This document shows, one piece after another, positions 52,584 to 61,833 of a stretch of DNA of 64,000 nucleotides. The DNA is taken from positions 2,356,001-2,420,000 of the forward strand of contig NC_015388.1 in NCBI RefSeq assembly GCF_000195295.1. Reading direction: 5' to 3'. The notes beneath the pieces are model-generated. The model was not told the DNA's origin. It saw nothing but the letters and a program-made list of their open reading frames with translations, and made no database searches. Within the stretch, counting starts at the first letter, position 1; each line of letters starts with the position of its first letter. A program made the position numbers and the translations under genes. The DNA comes from Desulfobacca acetoxidans DSM 11109. Lineage in GTDB: Bacteria; Desulfobacterota; Desulfobaccia; Desulfobaccales; Desulfobaccaceae.

Positions 52584-52772
52584 ATGAAATGCCCGTTATG
52601 TGGTTCCTTAAATTTTTATATCAAAGATGCAGAGGATGAATACGACGTCTGCGAGTTCCAGATCAAAGATGGCAAAGTAGTATTTGCGGAAGAGCCTCGG
52701 CCGTTACCCCCGGATATGGAAGCTTTCTGTAACCGTTGTGCCTGGCATGGCAAATTTGCCACCTTGAGATAA
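52584..52772 (+). CDS. small zinc-ribbon-like protein
   Basis: A 62-residue protein, MKCPLCGSLNFYIKDAEDEY, with a second pair CNRCAWHG near the end, a four-cysteine metal site. The ATG at 52584 lies 9 bp after AAGGAG; the ATG at 52575 abuts that site and is rejected. Located between the DUF3786 gene and another small gene. Function unknown. Confidence 0.75.
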   Translation: MKCPLCGSLNFYIKDAEDEYDVCEFQIKDGKVVFAEEPRPLPPDMEAFCNRCAWHGKFATLR

Positions 52773-52863
52773 AGCTTCTCACCGAGAACTGATTCTGCTT
52801 CTTGAGGGGAAAAATCCTGTTCGATTCTGTTCTTAGAGAGAAAAAAACGCGTCGGAGGTTCTC

Positions 52864-53079
52864 ATGGCCAAAGTAACAATTTTCCGCCCCTACCCTTTTC
52901 AGATCGGTCAAAAAATCCACATTCAAGGCGGACCCCGCCGAGGCGATTGGGAGGTCATCGGCGTTGATGAAAAAAAAATCAAACTGCGCTGTCCGGTGTC
53001 CTCGAGGGAATTCGCCTGGGACCATTTCTGTTATGCTGTTACAGAGCAGGAACTAGCTGAGTGGCCGCAAAAACATTGA
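52864..53079 (+). CDS. small hypothetical protein of the redox cluster
   Basis: A 71-residue protein, MAKVTIFRPYPFQIGQKIHI, then GGPRRGDWEVIGVDEKKIKL and a short helical end. GGAGGTTCTC precedes the ATG. It resembles a small beta-barrel with no cysteine pair (one Cys). It is 42 bp before rubrerythrin in the same direction. Not recognised. Confidence 0.7.
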   Translation: MAKVTIFRPYPFQIGQKIHIQGGPRRGDWEVIGVDEKKIKLRCPVSSREFAWDHFCYAVTEQELAEWPQKH

Positions 53080-53120
53080 GCTGCCCAGCTATAAAAACAT
53101 CATCCAGAAGGAGGAAAATC

Positions 53121-53615
53121 ATGTCGAAAACCGAAGAATATCTCAAAGAAGCGTTTGCCGGAGAATCTCAGGCCAACCGAAAATACCTGGCCTTTGCCAA
53201 AAAAGCCGACCAGGAAGGCTATCCGATGGCTGCCCGGCTATTCCGTGCCGCCGCCGCTGCCGAGACCGTTCATGCTCACGCCCATCTGAAGGTGTTAGGC
53301 GGCATTAAGTCCACCCGGGAAAACCTGATGGAGGCGATCAGTGGCGAAACTCACGAATTTGAGCACATGTATCCCGAGATGATCGCCGCGGCAACTGCGG
53401 AAGGCAATACCCAGGCCAAAAGATCATTCGAATATGCCAACGAAGTGGAAAAGGTACATGCCGCCCTCTATCAAAAAATGTTAAACAACCTGGAAAATCA
53501 AGCCATGGTAGAGGTATACATCTGCCCCATCTGCGGTTGGACAGTGGAAGGTGAAGTGCCGGAAAAATGCCCGGTCTGTAAAACCCTCAAGAAATTTTTC
53601 GAACGTATTGATTAA
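53121..53615 (+). CDS. rubrerythrin
   Basis: Non-haem di-iron peroxidase that reduces hydrogen peroxide in anaerobes. From ATG 53121 (AGAAGGAGGAAAATC upstream) the product is 164 residues. The four-helix domain has paired EAFAGESQANRKY and AAAETVHAHAH di-iron motifs, and the C-terminal rubredoxin-like domain CPICGWTVEG...CPVCKTLKKF. It lies between the regulator group and desulfoferrodoxin. Confidence 0.94.
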   Translation: MSKTEEYLKEAFAGESQANRKYLAFAKKADQEGYPMAARLFRAAAAAETVHAHAHLKVLGGIKSTRENLMEAISGETHEFEHMYPEMIAAATAEGNTQAKRSFEYANEVEKVHAALYQKMLNNLENQAMVEVYICPICGWTVEGEVPEKCPVCKTLKKFFERID

Positions 53616-53755
53616 CCCTGCAAGAGACTTATTTTAGTAGTACCCCGAAGTTGCAGCCGCGCTTCTGATTTTATACACCTCTTCAGCAGTCGGCCAGGGA
53701 TCGGCCGAATACTAAAAACCTTGAAAGCACATCAGCCTCAAAGGAGGAAAGACCC

Positions 53756-54130
53756 ATGACCGCAAAACTGGAAATCTATAAATGTGATATCTGCGGCAAC
53801 ATCGTAGAAATGGTCCATGCCGGCCCCGGACAACTGGTCTGTTGCGGCCAACCCATGAAAAACTTCAAAGAGAACACCGTAGACGCGGCCAAAGAAAAAC
53901 ACGTGCCAGTCATAGAGAAGGTTCCTGGCGGCTTCAAGGTGAAAGTCGGCAGCGTCGCCCATCCTATGGAGGAAAAACATTATATCGAATGGATCGAAGT
54001 AATTGCCGGCAACAAGGCTTATCGCCAGTTCCTCAATCCCGGCGAGGCCCCGGAGGCCGTCTTCATTATCGAGGCCGAAGAGATTACGGCGCGGGAATAC
54101 TGCAATCTACACGGACTATGGAAGGCCTAG
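53756..54130 (+). CDS. desulfoferrodoxin (superoxide reductase)
   Basis: Reduces superoxide to hydrogen peroxide, feeding rubrerythrin. The 124-residue product is the two-iron form: desulforedoxin centre C10, C13, C29, C30 and the catalytic site H49, H69, H75, C116, H119, all present. AAAGGAGGAAAGACCC precedes the ATG. Electrons would come from the rubredoxins encoded 3 kb downstream. Confidence 0.95.
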   Translation: MTAKLEIYKCDICGNIVEMVHAGPGQLVCCGQPMKNFKENTVDAAKEKHVPVIEKVPGGFKVKVGSVAHPMEEKHYIEWIEVIAGNKAYRQFLNPGEAPEAVFIIEAEEITAREYCNLHGLWKA

Positions 54131-54312
54131 CCCGGCAAAAAATGGAGCTTGCCCTCAACAAACAGGTCAATGTCGAACTGCACTCTCTGCCAGTAATCCC
54201 AACGCGTTATTTCTGTCAGACCGGGAACTGGGCGCCCGTGGGTTCACTCCTCTCGCCTCAAGGTCTGGCGGCAGGGTGTGGGGAATGGCGGACCGAGACG
54301 GTTTGAAAGCCG

Positions 54313-54341
54313 GGGGGCGTCAAAACCGCCCCCTTTCTTCC
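54313..54341 (+). terminator. intrinsic-type terminator after desulfoferrodoxin
   Basis: GGGGGCG (54313-54319) and CGCCCCC (54327-54333) with a 7-nt loop, followed by TTTCTTCCTT. It lies 180 bp past the desulfoferrodoxin stop. The gap 54131-54493 shows a 54-codon frame (54142-54306) with no support and otherwise nothing I can name. Confidence 0.6.
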
Positions 54342-54493
54342 TTATCTATCCGGCGTTCTGCTTCCGGACGGAGTAAGCATTATACCCAGGTCGAAAAGCT
54401 TGGAACTTAACTCAAAACTTCTTAGGTAAGCAAATATGACCAAAGGTTGGGTGTATACGGGCCAAAATACCTGACCCTAAAAGAAGGCTTCTT

Positions 54494-56185
54494 ATGGGAC
54501 GGCAAGAATTGCATGTGTTAATCGGCGGCGAGGCCGGGCAAGGTCTGGTGACCATTGCCATGATCCTGACCAAGGCCCTGGTGCGTTCGGGCTACTATCT
54601 CGTCGTGAACCAGAGCTATCAATCCCGCATCCGAGGCGGACACAATACCTTTGCCATCCGTGTCAGCACCGAGGAGATCATCGCTCCCCGCCAACGCCTC
54701 GACTTCCTCGTTGCTTTAAACCAAGAAACGGTAGACTGGCATCGCACGGAAATCGCTCCTGACGGCCTCATCTTGCTGGATGAACGTTTTGCCGATGCCG
54801 ACCAGCGATGTGTAAAAGCGCCGTTCAAGCAGTTTGCCGAGGAAAAATTCGCCAATGTGGCATACCTGGCAGTACTGAACAAACTTTTAGGCCTGGATGA
54901 ACAGGTTGTCTTTCAGACCCTGGAAGATTATTTCGGCGCCAAAAAACCCGAAGTCACTGAAAAAAACCGTCAGATTTTTTCGGCGGCCTATGAGTGGGCT
55001 TCAGGGCGAAACTTACCGGAAACCGTCAGGCTGGCGCCGGTAGCACCGCAGGAACACTTGATGCTTAATGGCAATGAGGCAATTGCACTGGGAGCCATCT
55101 CTGCCGGCCTGAAATTCTGCGCCTTCTACCCCATGACCCCGGCAACATCCATCTCTTTGACGCTGCAGGCAGCCGCTGATGACCTGGGATTGGTAGTGGA
55201 GCAGGCCGAAGATGAAATTGCCGCCATCAACATGGCGATTGGAGCTTCCTATGCCGGGGTTCCGGCCATGGTGGCCACTTCTGGCGGCGGCTTTGCCCTG
55301 ATGGTGGAGGGTGTCAGCCTGGCTGGCATGACCGAGACCCCCATATTGATCGTGGTGGCCCAACGTCCCGGCCCGGCTACCGGACTGCCGACCAGGACCG
55401 AACAGGGGGACCTTGAATTTATCCTGCACGCCGGCCACGGCGAGTTTCCCCGGGCTATCTTTGCCCCGACCACGATCGAAGAATGTTTTCATCTTACTCG
55501 CAAGGCACTGATCCTGGCGGAAAAGTATCAATCTCCGATCTTCCTCCTCACCGATCAGTTCCTGGCTGACTCCTATCGCGCCGTAGCACCGTTTGAAATC
55601 GATGCATTAGACGCGACATCGGTGGGCAGTTCACCGGAGGAGGTTTCCCTCCCCTATCAACGATATGCCCTCACCGATAGCGGCGTCTCCCCCCGTCTGC
55701 TGCCGGGCCAAAGCACCCATCTGGTCGTCTGCGACAGCGATGAACACACCAGTGACGGCCATATTACCGAGGATCTGACTGTGCGGATTCTGATGGTAGA
55801 AAAACGGTTGCGTAAATCTGCCGGTCTGCGGGCGGAAGTAACTCTCCCGGAATATCAGGGTGACAATAGACCCGAGGTCCTCTTCGTTACCTGGGGCTCC
55901 AGTTGCGGGGCGGTAGTGGAAGCAGCAGCAGAACTGCGTCTGCGGGGACACCGGACTGCGGCCCTGTGTTTTGCTCAGGTGTGGCCGTTGATACCGGACC
56001 AGTTTCTGTCCTATCTGCAAGGAGCGGACAACGTCGTTATGGTGGAAGGAAACGCCACTGCTCAATTTACCAGAATGATCTGCCGGGAGACGGGTTTAGA
56101 TCTCCCCCACCGGATCCTCCGCTACGATGGCCTGCCGATGACACCGGAATACATTCTCGGTCAATTCCAATCGGGCGGTTTCTAA
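54494..56185 (+). CDS. 2-oxoacid:acceptor oxidoreductase, fused gamma-alpha subunit
   Basis: A 563-residue subunit of a CoA- and thiamine-diphosphate-dependent 2-oxoacid oxidoreductase. Residues 1-180 are the gamma domain (HVLIGGEAGQGLVTIAMILT, then SYQSRIRGGHNTFAIRV). About 195-563 is alpha (GAISAGLKFCAFYPMTPATS, VEQAEDEIAAINMAIGASYA, TSGGGFALMVEG). The beta subunit follows 15 bp later. No ferredoxin-like delta subunit is present. The substrate (2-oxoglutarate, pyruvate or another) cannot be told from motifs. Confidence 0.92.
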   Translation: MGRQELHVLIGGEAGQGLVTIAMILTKALVRSGYYLVVNQSYQSRIRGGHNTFAIRVSTEEIIAPRQRLDFLVALNQETVDWHRTEIAPDGLILLDERFADADQRCVKAPFKQFAEEKFANVAYLAVLNKLLGLDEQVVFQTLEDYFGAKKPEVTEKNRQIFSAAYEWASGRNLPETVRLAPVAPQEHLMLNGNEAIALGAISAGLKFCAFYPMTPATSISLTLQAAADDLGLVVEQAEDEIAAINMAIGASYAGVPAMVATSGGGFALMVEGVSLAGMTETPILIVVAQRPGPATGLPTRTEQGDLEFILHAGHGEFPRAIFAPTTIEECFHLTRKALILAEKYQSPIFLLTDQFLADSYRAVAPFEIDALDATSVGSSPEEVSLPYQRYALTDSGVSPRLLPGQSTHLVVCDSDEHTSDGHITEDLTVRILMVEKRLRKSAGLRAEVTLPEYQGDNRPEVLFVTWGSSCGAVVEAAAELRLRGHRTAALCFAQVWPLIPDQFLSYLQGADNVVMVEGNATAQFTRMICRETGLDLPHRILRYDGLPMTPEYILGQFQSGGF

Positions 56186-56200
56186 CCAGGGGGTGTGATG

Positions 56201-57052
56201 ATGTTATCTGAATCGATTTACGGCAATTACGAAACCGCCTGGTGCCCCGGCTGTGGCAACTTCCGCATCCTCGCAGCCCTGAAAAAAGCATTGGTGGAAA
56301 GCAACCTGACCCCTCACGAGGTGATCTTTGTTTCCGGCATCGGTCAGGCCGCCAAAACGCCACATTATCTTAACGCCAATCTATTTAACGGGCTGCACGG
56401 CCGCTCCCTCCCGGTGGCCACCGGCTGCCGTTTGGCCAACCATCAGATGCCGGTCATCGTCGAAACCGGCGACGGCTGCACCTATGGCGAAGGCGGCAAC
56501 CACTTTCTGGCGGCCATCCGCCGCAATATCAATATCACCCTGCTGGTGCACAATAACCAGGTATACGGTTTAACCAAAGGGCAGGCCAGCCCTACGTCGG
56601 ATGAAGGCTTTATCACCAAGGCCCAGCCGCATGGCGTCTATGCCGCTGCTTTTAACCCTATCGCCGTCGCCGTGGCGCTGCACGCCGGATTTGTCGCCCG
56701 CAGTTTTGCCGGCTTCGAGGACCACCTGACCGAGATGATCAAACAGGCCATTTCCCATCCCGGCTTTGCCCTGGTGGATATCTTGCAGCCCTGCGTCTCT
56801 TTCAATAAGGTAAATACCTTTGCCTGGTACAAGAATCGTTGCTACCGGCTGCCGGAAACCTACGACCCCACCGACTGGTCGGCGGCCATACTGAAAGCAA
56901 ACGAATGGGGGGACCAAATCCCCCTCGGCGTCATCTCGAAAAACTCTCGGCCGCCTTTCGAGGCCCATTTCGACTGCTTAGGCCATACTCCTCTGGCACG
57001 ACAACAGGTTGACAAAGCCAAGCTCAAGGCTTTTATAACCCACTACAGATAA
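56201..57052 (+). CDS. 2-oxoacid:acceptor oxidoreductase beta subunit (TPP-binding)
   Basis: Catalytic subunit binding thiamine diphosphate and one [4Fe-4S] cluster. Motifs are ETAWCPGCGNFRILAAL near the N-terminus and VIVETGDGCTYGEGGNHFLA for TPP and magnesium, with a third Cys in the C-terminal half. From the last of three tandem start codons (ATG 56201, seven bases after AGGGGG) it has 283 residues. Together with the fused gamma-alpha gene it forms the two-gene type of enzyme. Confidence 0.93.
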   Translation: MLSESIYGNYETAWCPGCGNFRILAALKKALVESNLTPHEVIFVSGIGQAAKTPHYLNANLFNGLHGRSLPVATGCRLANHQMPVIVETGDGCTYGEGGNHFLAAIRRNINITLLVHNNQVYGLTKGQASPTSDEGFITKAQPHGVYAAAFNPIAVAVALHAGFVARSFAGFEDHLTEMIKQAISHPGFALVDILQPCVSFNKVNTFAWYKNRCYRLPETYDPTDWSAAILKANEWGDQIPLGVISKNSRPPFEAHFDCLGHTPLARQQVDKAKLKAFITHYR

Positions 57053-57202
57053 TTATGATTCCGAGTTTCGAGTTCCGAGATCGATATGGGAAAGGTTTTT
57101 TGGAGTTATCCAATAAACACGGATACCAATATCTCTTCAAAACTCAAAACATGGAACAGAAAACTTTGAAAACTACGCAAATAATGAGGACAGGTAACTA
57201 TC

Positions 57203-57394
57203 ATGGGAAAATTTGAAAACATGTGGCAGTGTCAGACAGCTAATTGCGGTTACATCTATGATCCGGAACGGGGCGATAAAAAAGGCAAAATCCCCAAAGG
57301 CACCCGTTTTGAAGACCTGCCCGAGGACTGGAAATGCCCCCTGTGCGGCGTCGGCAAAGCGTTTTTTAAGCCCCTGGTCGGAGCCGCGGCCTAA
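57203..57394 (+). CDS. rubredoxin with C-x4-C first metal loop
   Basis: A 63-residue rubredoxin-like electron carrier. The second metal loop is the usual [10 protein letters not shown], but the first is [18 protein letters not shown], with four residues between cysteines 10 and 15 instead of two. A comparable insertion is known in rubredoxin-2 of Desulfovibrio desulfuricans. The redox potential probably differs from the normal rubredoxin 140 bp downstream. Confidence 0.9.
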   Translation: MGKFENMWQCQTANCGYIYDPERGDKKGKIPKGTRFEDLPEDWKCPLCGVGKAFFKPLVGAAA

Positions 57395-57535
57395 CAATAG
57401 GGTTTTAAAAGCCAACCTTGACTATGAGGATACAATTCCTGCACAGGTTAGCAAATCTGTGCAACCCGATAAATAGGTTCATGGTTTATGGATGACTTAT
57501 CAATAATGGCAATCAGCCAGAAAGGAGAATTGAAT

Positions 57536-57694
57536 ATGAAAAAGTATGTCTGCGGCGTTTGCGGTTTTGTCTACGACCCCGCCAAGGGGGATCCGGAAAA
57601 CAATATTCCTCCCGGCACCCCGTTTGAAAGTCTGCCCGAGACTTGGGTGTGCCCGGTCTGTGGCGCTGCTAAAGACCAGTTTGAGCCCGAATAA
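57536..57694 (+). CDS. rubredoxin (standard type)
   Basis: A 52-residue classical rubredoxin, [20 protein letters not shown] with [15 protein letters not shown], giving the Fe(Cys)4 site. AGAAAGGAGAATTGAAT sets the ATG at 57536; a longer frame from 57488 is rejected. It is the likely electron donor to the flavodiiron protein downstream and to superoxide reductase or rubrerythrin. Confidence 0.94.
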   Translation: MKKYVCGVCGFVYDPAKGDPENNIPPGTPFESLPETWVCPVCGAAKDQFEPE

Positions 57695-57781
57695 AGAATC
57701 GGTTGCTTGTAGAACCATACTTCCGATCAAGTCCGGAGCATTAACCCCAACTTTTAACCTACTGACAACCATCCTCTAATC

Positions 57782-57806
57782 CCCTCTCCCCCTTGGGGGG
57801 AGAGGG
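57782..57806. repeat. strong palindromic repeat before the flavodiiron gene
   Basis: CCCTCTCCCCC and GGGGGAGAGGG pair perfectly over 11 bp with a 3-nt loop, followed by GCTAGGGTGAG. This resembles a widespread bacterial intergenic repeat unit. It may also terminate rubredoxin transcription. Confidence 0.6.
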
Positions 57807-57925
57807 CTAGGGTGAGACGGTTGCTACCAGTTATAAATACAATATCTCCCCCGGCATCTCAACGTGTGCGTAACGTTAAGCGAAAGCAGAAGGATAATGG
57901 CCACCATAAGGCTAAGGAGTTATAG

Positions 57926-59122
57926 ATGATTCCAGTAGAAATCAAACCTGATGTCTATTGGGTCGGGGCGGTCGATTGGGATATCCGCGACTTCCACGGC
58001 TACTCCACCTACAAAGGCACAACCTACAACGCCTATTTAATCCTGGATGACAAAATCACCCTGGTAGATACGGTAAAAAAGGAACATAAAGATCAGTTGG
58101 TGAAAAACGTCAGCCTGATCATCGACCCGGCAAAGATAGACTACCTGATTGTCAATCATGTCGAGCTGGACCATTCCGGGGCCATGATGCAGGTAGTAGA
58201 CCTCATAAGACCGGAGAAGATCTTCTGTTCCCCGATGGGTCAGAAAAATATGCTGGCCTATAACTTTCCAGCCGGTTATCCCTACGAAACGGTGAAAACC
58301 GGCCAAAGTGTGAGCCTGGGGAAGAAGACGGTGCAGTTTATTGAGACCCGGATGCTACACTGGCCGGATAGCATGTTTTCCTACCTGCCGGATGACCGTC
58401 TGCTTATCTCTAGCGATGCCTTCGGCCAGCATTGGGCCACGAGTGAGCGTTTCGACGATCAGGTAGACGCAGCCGAACTCATGGCCCACGCTGCTAAATA
58501 CTATGCTAACATCCTGCTGCTTTACTCGCCGCTAGTTCAGAAATTATTGGGCGACGTGCAGAAAATGGGGCTGCAGATCGACATGATCGCCCCGGACCAC
58601 GGCCTCATCTGGCGCACCAGGCCTCAAGCCATCCTGGAGGCCTACGATCGTTGGAGCAGGCAGGTCACAGCTCAGAAGGCCATCATTGTCTATGACACCA
58701 TGTGGCACAGCACTGAAAAGATGGCCGTGGCCATCGCGGAGGGCCTCGTCCAGGAAAATATCTCCACCAAAATCTTCAACTTACATCACAACCACCGAAG
58801 TGAGGTCATGACCGAATTGTTAGACGCCAAGGCTGTCATCTGCGGCAGCTCCACCCTGAACAATAACCTGCTGCCCCGTATGGCCGATATCCTGACCTAC
58901 ATGAAAGGTCTCAAGCCCCTGAACCGGATCGGCGCCGCCTTTGGCTCCTATGGCTGGAGCGGCGAGGCAGTCGGCCAGATCAACCATTATCTGGAAGAGA
59001 TGAAGTTTACCATTGCCGACCCCGGCATAAAGGTGAACTATGGGCCGAACGCCGACGATCTACAGGCCTGTCAGGCCTTGGGCCAAAAAATCGGCCGGAT
59101 GATCCAGGAGCAGGTGAAATAA
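57926..59122 (+). CDS. flavodiiron protein (FprA / rubredoxin:oxygen oxidoreductase)
   Basis: Reduces oxygen to water (or NO to N2O) with electrons from rubredoxin. The 398-residue product has the metallo-beta-lactamase di-iron domain with NHVELDHSGAM (H78, E80, D82, H83), further ligands in FSSDAFGQHW-like and APDHGLIWR segments, and a C-terminal flavodoxin domain (IVYDTMWHSTEKMAVAIAEG). It closes the redox cluster. Confidence 0.93.
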   Translation: MIPVEIKPDVYWVGAVDWDIRDFHGYSTYKGTTYNAYLILDDKITLVDTVKKEHKDQLVKNVSLIIDPAKIDYLIVNHVELDHSGAMMQVVDLIRPEKIFCSPMGQKNMLAYNFPAGYPYETVKTGQSVSLGKKTVQFIETRMLHWPDSMFSYLPDDRLLISSDAFGQHWATSERFDDQVDAAELMAHAAKYYANILLLYSPLVQKLLGDVQKMGLQIDMIAPDHGLIWRTRPQAILEAYDRWSRQVTAQKAIIVYDTMWHSTEKMAVAIAEGLVQENISTKIFNLHHNHRSEVMTELLDAKAVICGSSTLNNNLLPRMADILTYMKGLKPLNRIGAAFGSYGWSGEAVGQINHYLEEMKFTIADPGIKVNYGPNADDLQACQALGQKIGRMIQEQVK

Positions 59123-59259
59123 CCAGCTAGGGGAATGGGTTAAGAAGCTGACAACGTATGGCTCATTGAGGACTATTCTGGACACCAGAACATTCGCATA
59201 GCATGATGTGAACGGCGGCGAACCCGGCGAGATTTGAGAGGTTGGAGCGGATTGCAAAA

Positions 59260-61560
59260 TTAAGCGCACATTTTGAAGCGGCTTCGACTGCCCACTGCCC
59301 ACGGCCAGAGCACCTCATCCACCGCCTTGGCCAGCAGTTCCAGGTAATACTCCGTGTCATAGCGGTCCAGGGCATCGAAAAACGGCGCCGCCAGCACCCG
59401 GGTCTCCGGCGGGCCTTGCCGGTCCCGAACGATATAGCGCAGCTTCTCACCGGGAACCAACCGGATGCCCGCCGCCTGAAGCTGCCGGGCAGCCAAGGCG
59501 GTGTGGGTCTGAACCCGAAACCGGTCCGGCGACCGGGAAAGGATCTTGGTAATCACTAACTCCTCCGGTCGCACTATCCCCTGCTCCAGGCGCAACCGGA
59601 AGTCCGCTGCAGCATCGTCTAGCTCTTCCCGGAGTGCCCTACCCTCCTCCCAATCCCGGACCTGAGCCAGAAACGCCAACAACACCTCCTGGGCCTGTCG
59701 TACCAACGGCGGCGTATCCCGCCGCCGACACATCAACCCCCGATATTTCAGCCGGCCATCCTCAAAAACGCCAAAATACCGGTTGGGCACCGACCGCTCC
59801 TCCTGCTGCTGCGACGGCAGGAAGACAATCCAACGATAAACGCCCTCTAGGGCCATGGTGATGCCTGTAGCCGCAGTGATGCATTGGCAGAGGCCAGCGA
59901 GTTCGACCCGGTGCAGATGTCGAGTGTGCTTAGGAAGGAGGCCAGGGTTCACAGACCGCTGTCCTCCCCCACATAACCCGAGTAGAACCTCATTTTCTAC
60001 TCCACCCTCATCCGACCTCCTGATCCACAGGCAATCCGTCAGGCCGTGCAGGACTTCGTAGCCCGTCGCTTCGCAGATCTCCTTAGCGGCAAGGAGCTTA
60101 TCCCGGCCGAAGGCCGTGACCGCCTCGTGGGCCTCGATGCGGCCGAAACGGGCGTTTTTATAGCCCAGGTAGCCGAAGCAGGTGACCAAGATCCATTTCA
60201 GGGCGATCTGGCGTGCCTGGTAACCGGCAGCATCTTCCGGGTCAGTTGTTTCCCGAACCCGGCATTTCAGTCGGGCCCGCAGATCCAGGATAGGCTTTAA
60301 GGTACGGGGAACCAGTCCTTCCCGCCGTTGGCAGAGGACGTACTCGGCCTCCGGTGTCCGGGGTTCGCAGCAACAACCGCAATTGACAGTCTCCGGCGAG
60401 ATGTTATGCACAGCCATGATGGTAGGGTACATAGAAGCAAAATCGATTTCGGCCACCTGGGTGTAGAAACCCACCGGCGGCTGGAAGACCAGACCGCCTT
60501 TATCGACCGTCAGGAGTTCGGCCGCGGTCTTAAAATGCTCCGGTTCGGTCTTGCGCCAGGGAATGAGGATATTGTCGGCTGTAGCCCGGGCCAACTGCAT
60601 GGAGGTGATGAGGGTTCCCGGACTGGTGCGGGCCACCTGCTGCAAGGGGGTCTGACCTAACCGGGAGAGCTGCACCAGACCGGGCAGGCCCGCCTCCCGG
60701 TAAAAGAAGGAGTTGCGCCGGTCGATGTGCCAGCGGCCGTAAAAGGGGACGGACGGCCCCTGGTAAACGATGCGGCCATAGGAGAAGTAGGAGCGGCCTT
60801 GGGGATTCAACCGCCGGGGCACCGGCGGTGGCTCCCGGTCCAACGGCAGCGGTCGGCGGTATTGCCGGCCCCAATTCCAGAGCACCGGCAGGATGTGTTC
60901 ATCACCCCAGTCACTGATGAGGAGGTCGGGGTCCAAACGCTGGAAGTAGTGGGCCAGTTCCGCCAGCAAAGTCGGCACCTCCGCAACCTCCAACTCCACC
61001 GTACGCCCTTCCCAGGTAAGGGCCAGACCGTTGCCGCCCCCCAGCGGGATCAGGTGGTCGCGGGTCAGGGCCAGTTCCAGGGTGGCAAGCGGCGGCATGA
61101 CCAGCTCCTCCTGAAATTGCCCCTCCTGTGCGGCAAAACTAGCCAGTCTGTCGCCCGCCAGCTCCAGATCATACCAACAACAGGGAAAAAGCTTCTTAGA
61201 ATAGAGGTAATAAGCGGAAATATCCAGGTCGCAGTTATAGAAGGCCAGGTCCTCCTCCAGGGCGCCCAGATAGGCCAATAGACGGGGCCGCCGGTCGTAG
61301 GCGGATACCTCCAGGCAGAGGGCTGGACTGGTCCGGCCGGTAGCAAAGTCAATCTTGTCTTCGAAATAGGCGTGCCGGACCCAACCTCGGGAGCGCGTAT
61401 AGCGGGCCAATTGCCGAAGTTTCGCCCCTGCTCCCTGGGCATAGAGGCGGTAGGTGAAGGCATCGACGATCCGCAGCCTCCGGCCATCGGTGGTGAGAAA
61501 CCAGAGGACCATCTGCGACCGCCAGGGATAGAGGTCAAAGAGCCAGGCCTGGATCGCCAT
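59260..61560 (-). CDS. family-B DNA polymerase with degenerate exonuclease domain
   Basis: A 766-residue archaeal-like PolB. The polymerase core is recognisable: motif A IDFASMYPTIMAVH (D373), motif B ALKWILVTCFGYLGYKNARF (455-471), motif C HGLTDCLWI (D509). In motif C the usual first Asp of DTD is Leu, but the second Asp, essential in relatives, is kept. The exonuclease domain is decayed: Exo I DxE is not visible, and Exo II (DPDLLISDWGDEHILP, 210-225) has lost the catalytic Asp. The start overlaps the gene at 61535-61819. Likely a translesion or accessory polymerase. Confidence 0.82.
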   Translation of the reverse strand: MAIQAWLFDLYPWRSQMVLWFLTTDGRRLRIVDAFTYRLYAQGAGAKLRQLARYTRSRGWVRHAYFEDKIDFATGRTSPALCLEVSAYDRRPRLLAYLGALEEDLAFYNCDLDISAYYLYSKKLFPCCWYDLELAGDRLASFAAQEGQFQEELVMPPLATLELALTRDHLIPLGGGNGLALTWEGRTVELEVAEVPTLLAELAHYFQRLDPDLLISDWGDEHILPVLWNWGRQYRRPLPLDREPPPVPRRLNPQGRSYFSYGRIVYQGPSVPFYGRWHIDRRNSFFYREAGLPGLVQLSRLGQTPLQQVARTSPGTLITSMQLARATADNILIPWRKTEPEHFKTAAELLTVDKGGLVFQPPVGFYTQVAEIDFASMYPTIMAVHNISPETVNCGCCCEPRTPEAEYVLCQRREGLVPRTLKPILDLRARLKCRVRETTDPEDAAGYQARQIALKWILVTCFGYLGYKNARFGRIEAHEAVTAFGRDKLLAAKEICEATGYEVLHGLTDCLWIRRSDEGGVENEVLLGLCGGGQRSVNPGLLPKHTRHLHRVELAGLCQCITAATGITMALEGVYRWIVFLPSQQQEERSVPNRYFGVFEDGRLKYRGLMCRRRDTPPLVRQAQEVLLAFLAQVRDWEEGRALREELDDAAADFRLRLEQGIVRPEELVITKILSRSPDRFRVQTHTALAARQLQAAGIRLVPGEKLRYIVRDRQGPPETRVLAAPFFDALDRYDTEYYLELLAKAVDEVLWPWAVGSRSRFKMCA

Positions 61561-61819
61561 TGCCGCCCTCTTCCAGACGCCGCAGCCTTTCCGCCAGCAC
61601 CGCCAGAGCCTTCTGGTGCTCCAGGAGCATGGACATCAGAATGACCTCCATGGGCCAGGGTTGGGAGGCATAGACCCCGGCTTGGGTATGCCGCCGGGCC
61701 AGCTCGAAGAGCCGGTCGAAGTGCGCCTGGTCTTCCCGCCGCAGGGCTCGCCGGAATTTCTGCCAGCGGCTCCGCTCCTGGTCGACAATCTGGGTATAAG
61801 GTATGACGGTGCGGCCCAT
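61535..61819 (-). CDS. small protein overlapping the PolB gene
   Basis: A 94-residue helical, basic protein starting MGRTVIPYTQIVDQERSRWQ and containing FDRLFELARRHTQAGVYASQ and LLEHQKALAVLAERLRRLEE. It overlaps the polymerase start by 26 bp, implying translational coupling and a shared function, for example a loading factor or processivity subunit. I do not know a named family. No signal or membrane segment. Confidence 0.65.
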   Translation of the reverse strand: MGRTVIPYTQIVDQERSRWQKFRRALRREDQAHFDRLFELARRHTQAGVYASQPWPMEVILMSMLLEHQKALAVLAERLRRLEEGGNGDPGLAL

Positions 61820-61833
61820 GCTGACGTTACCGA

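Noticed and set aside
54142-54306. 54-codon ORF after desulfoferrodoxin
   Set aside because: No ribosome site, composition not convincing, and it lies before a terminator in a likely 3' untranslated region.
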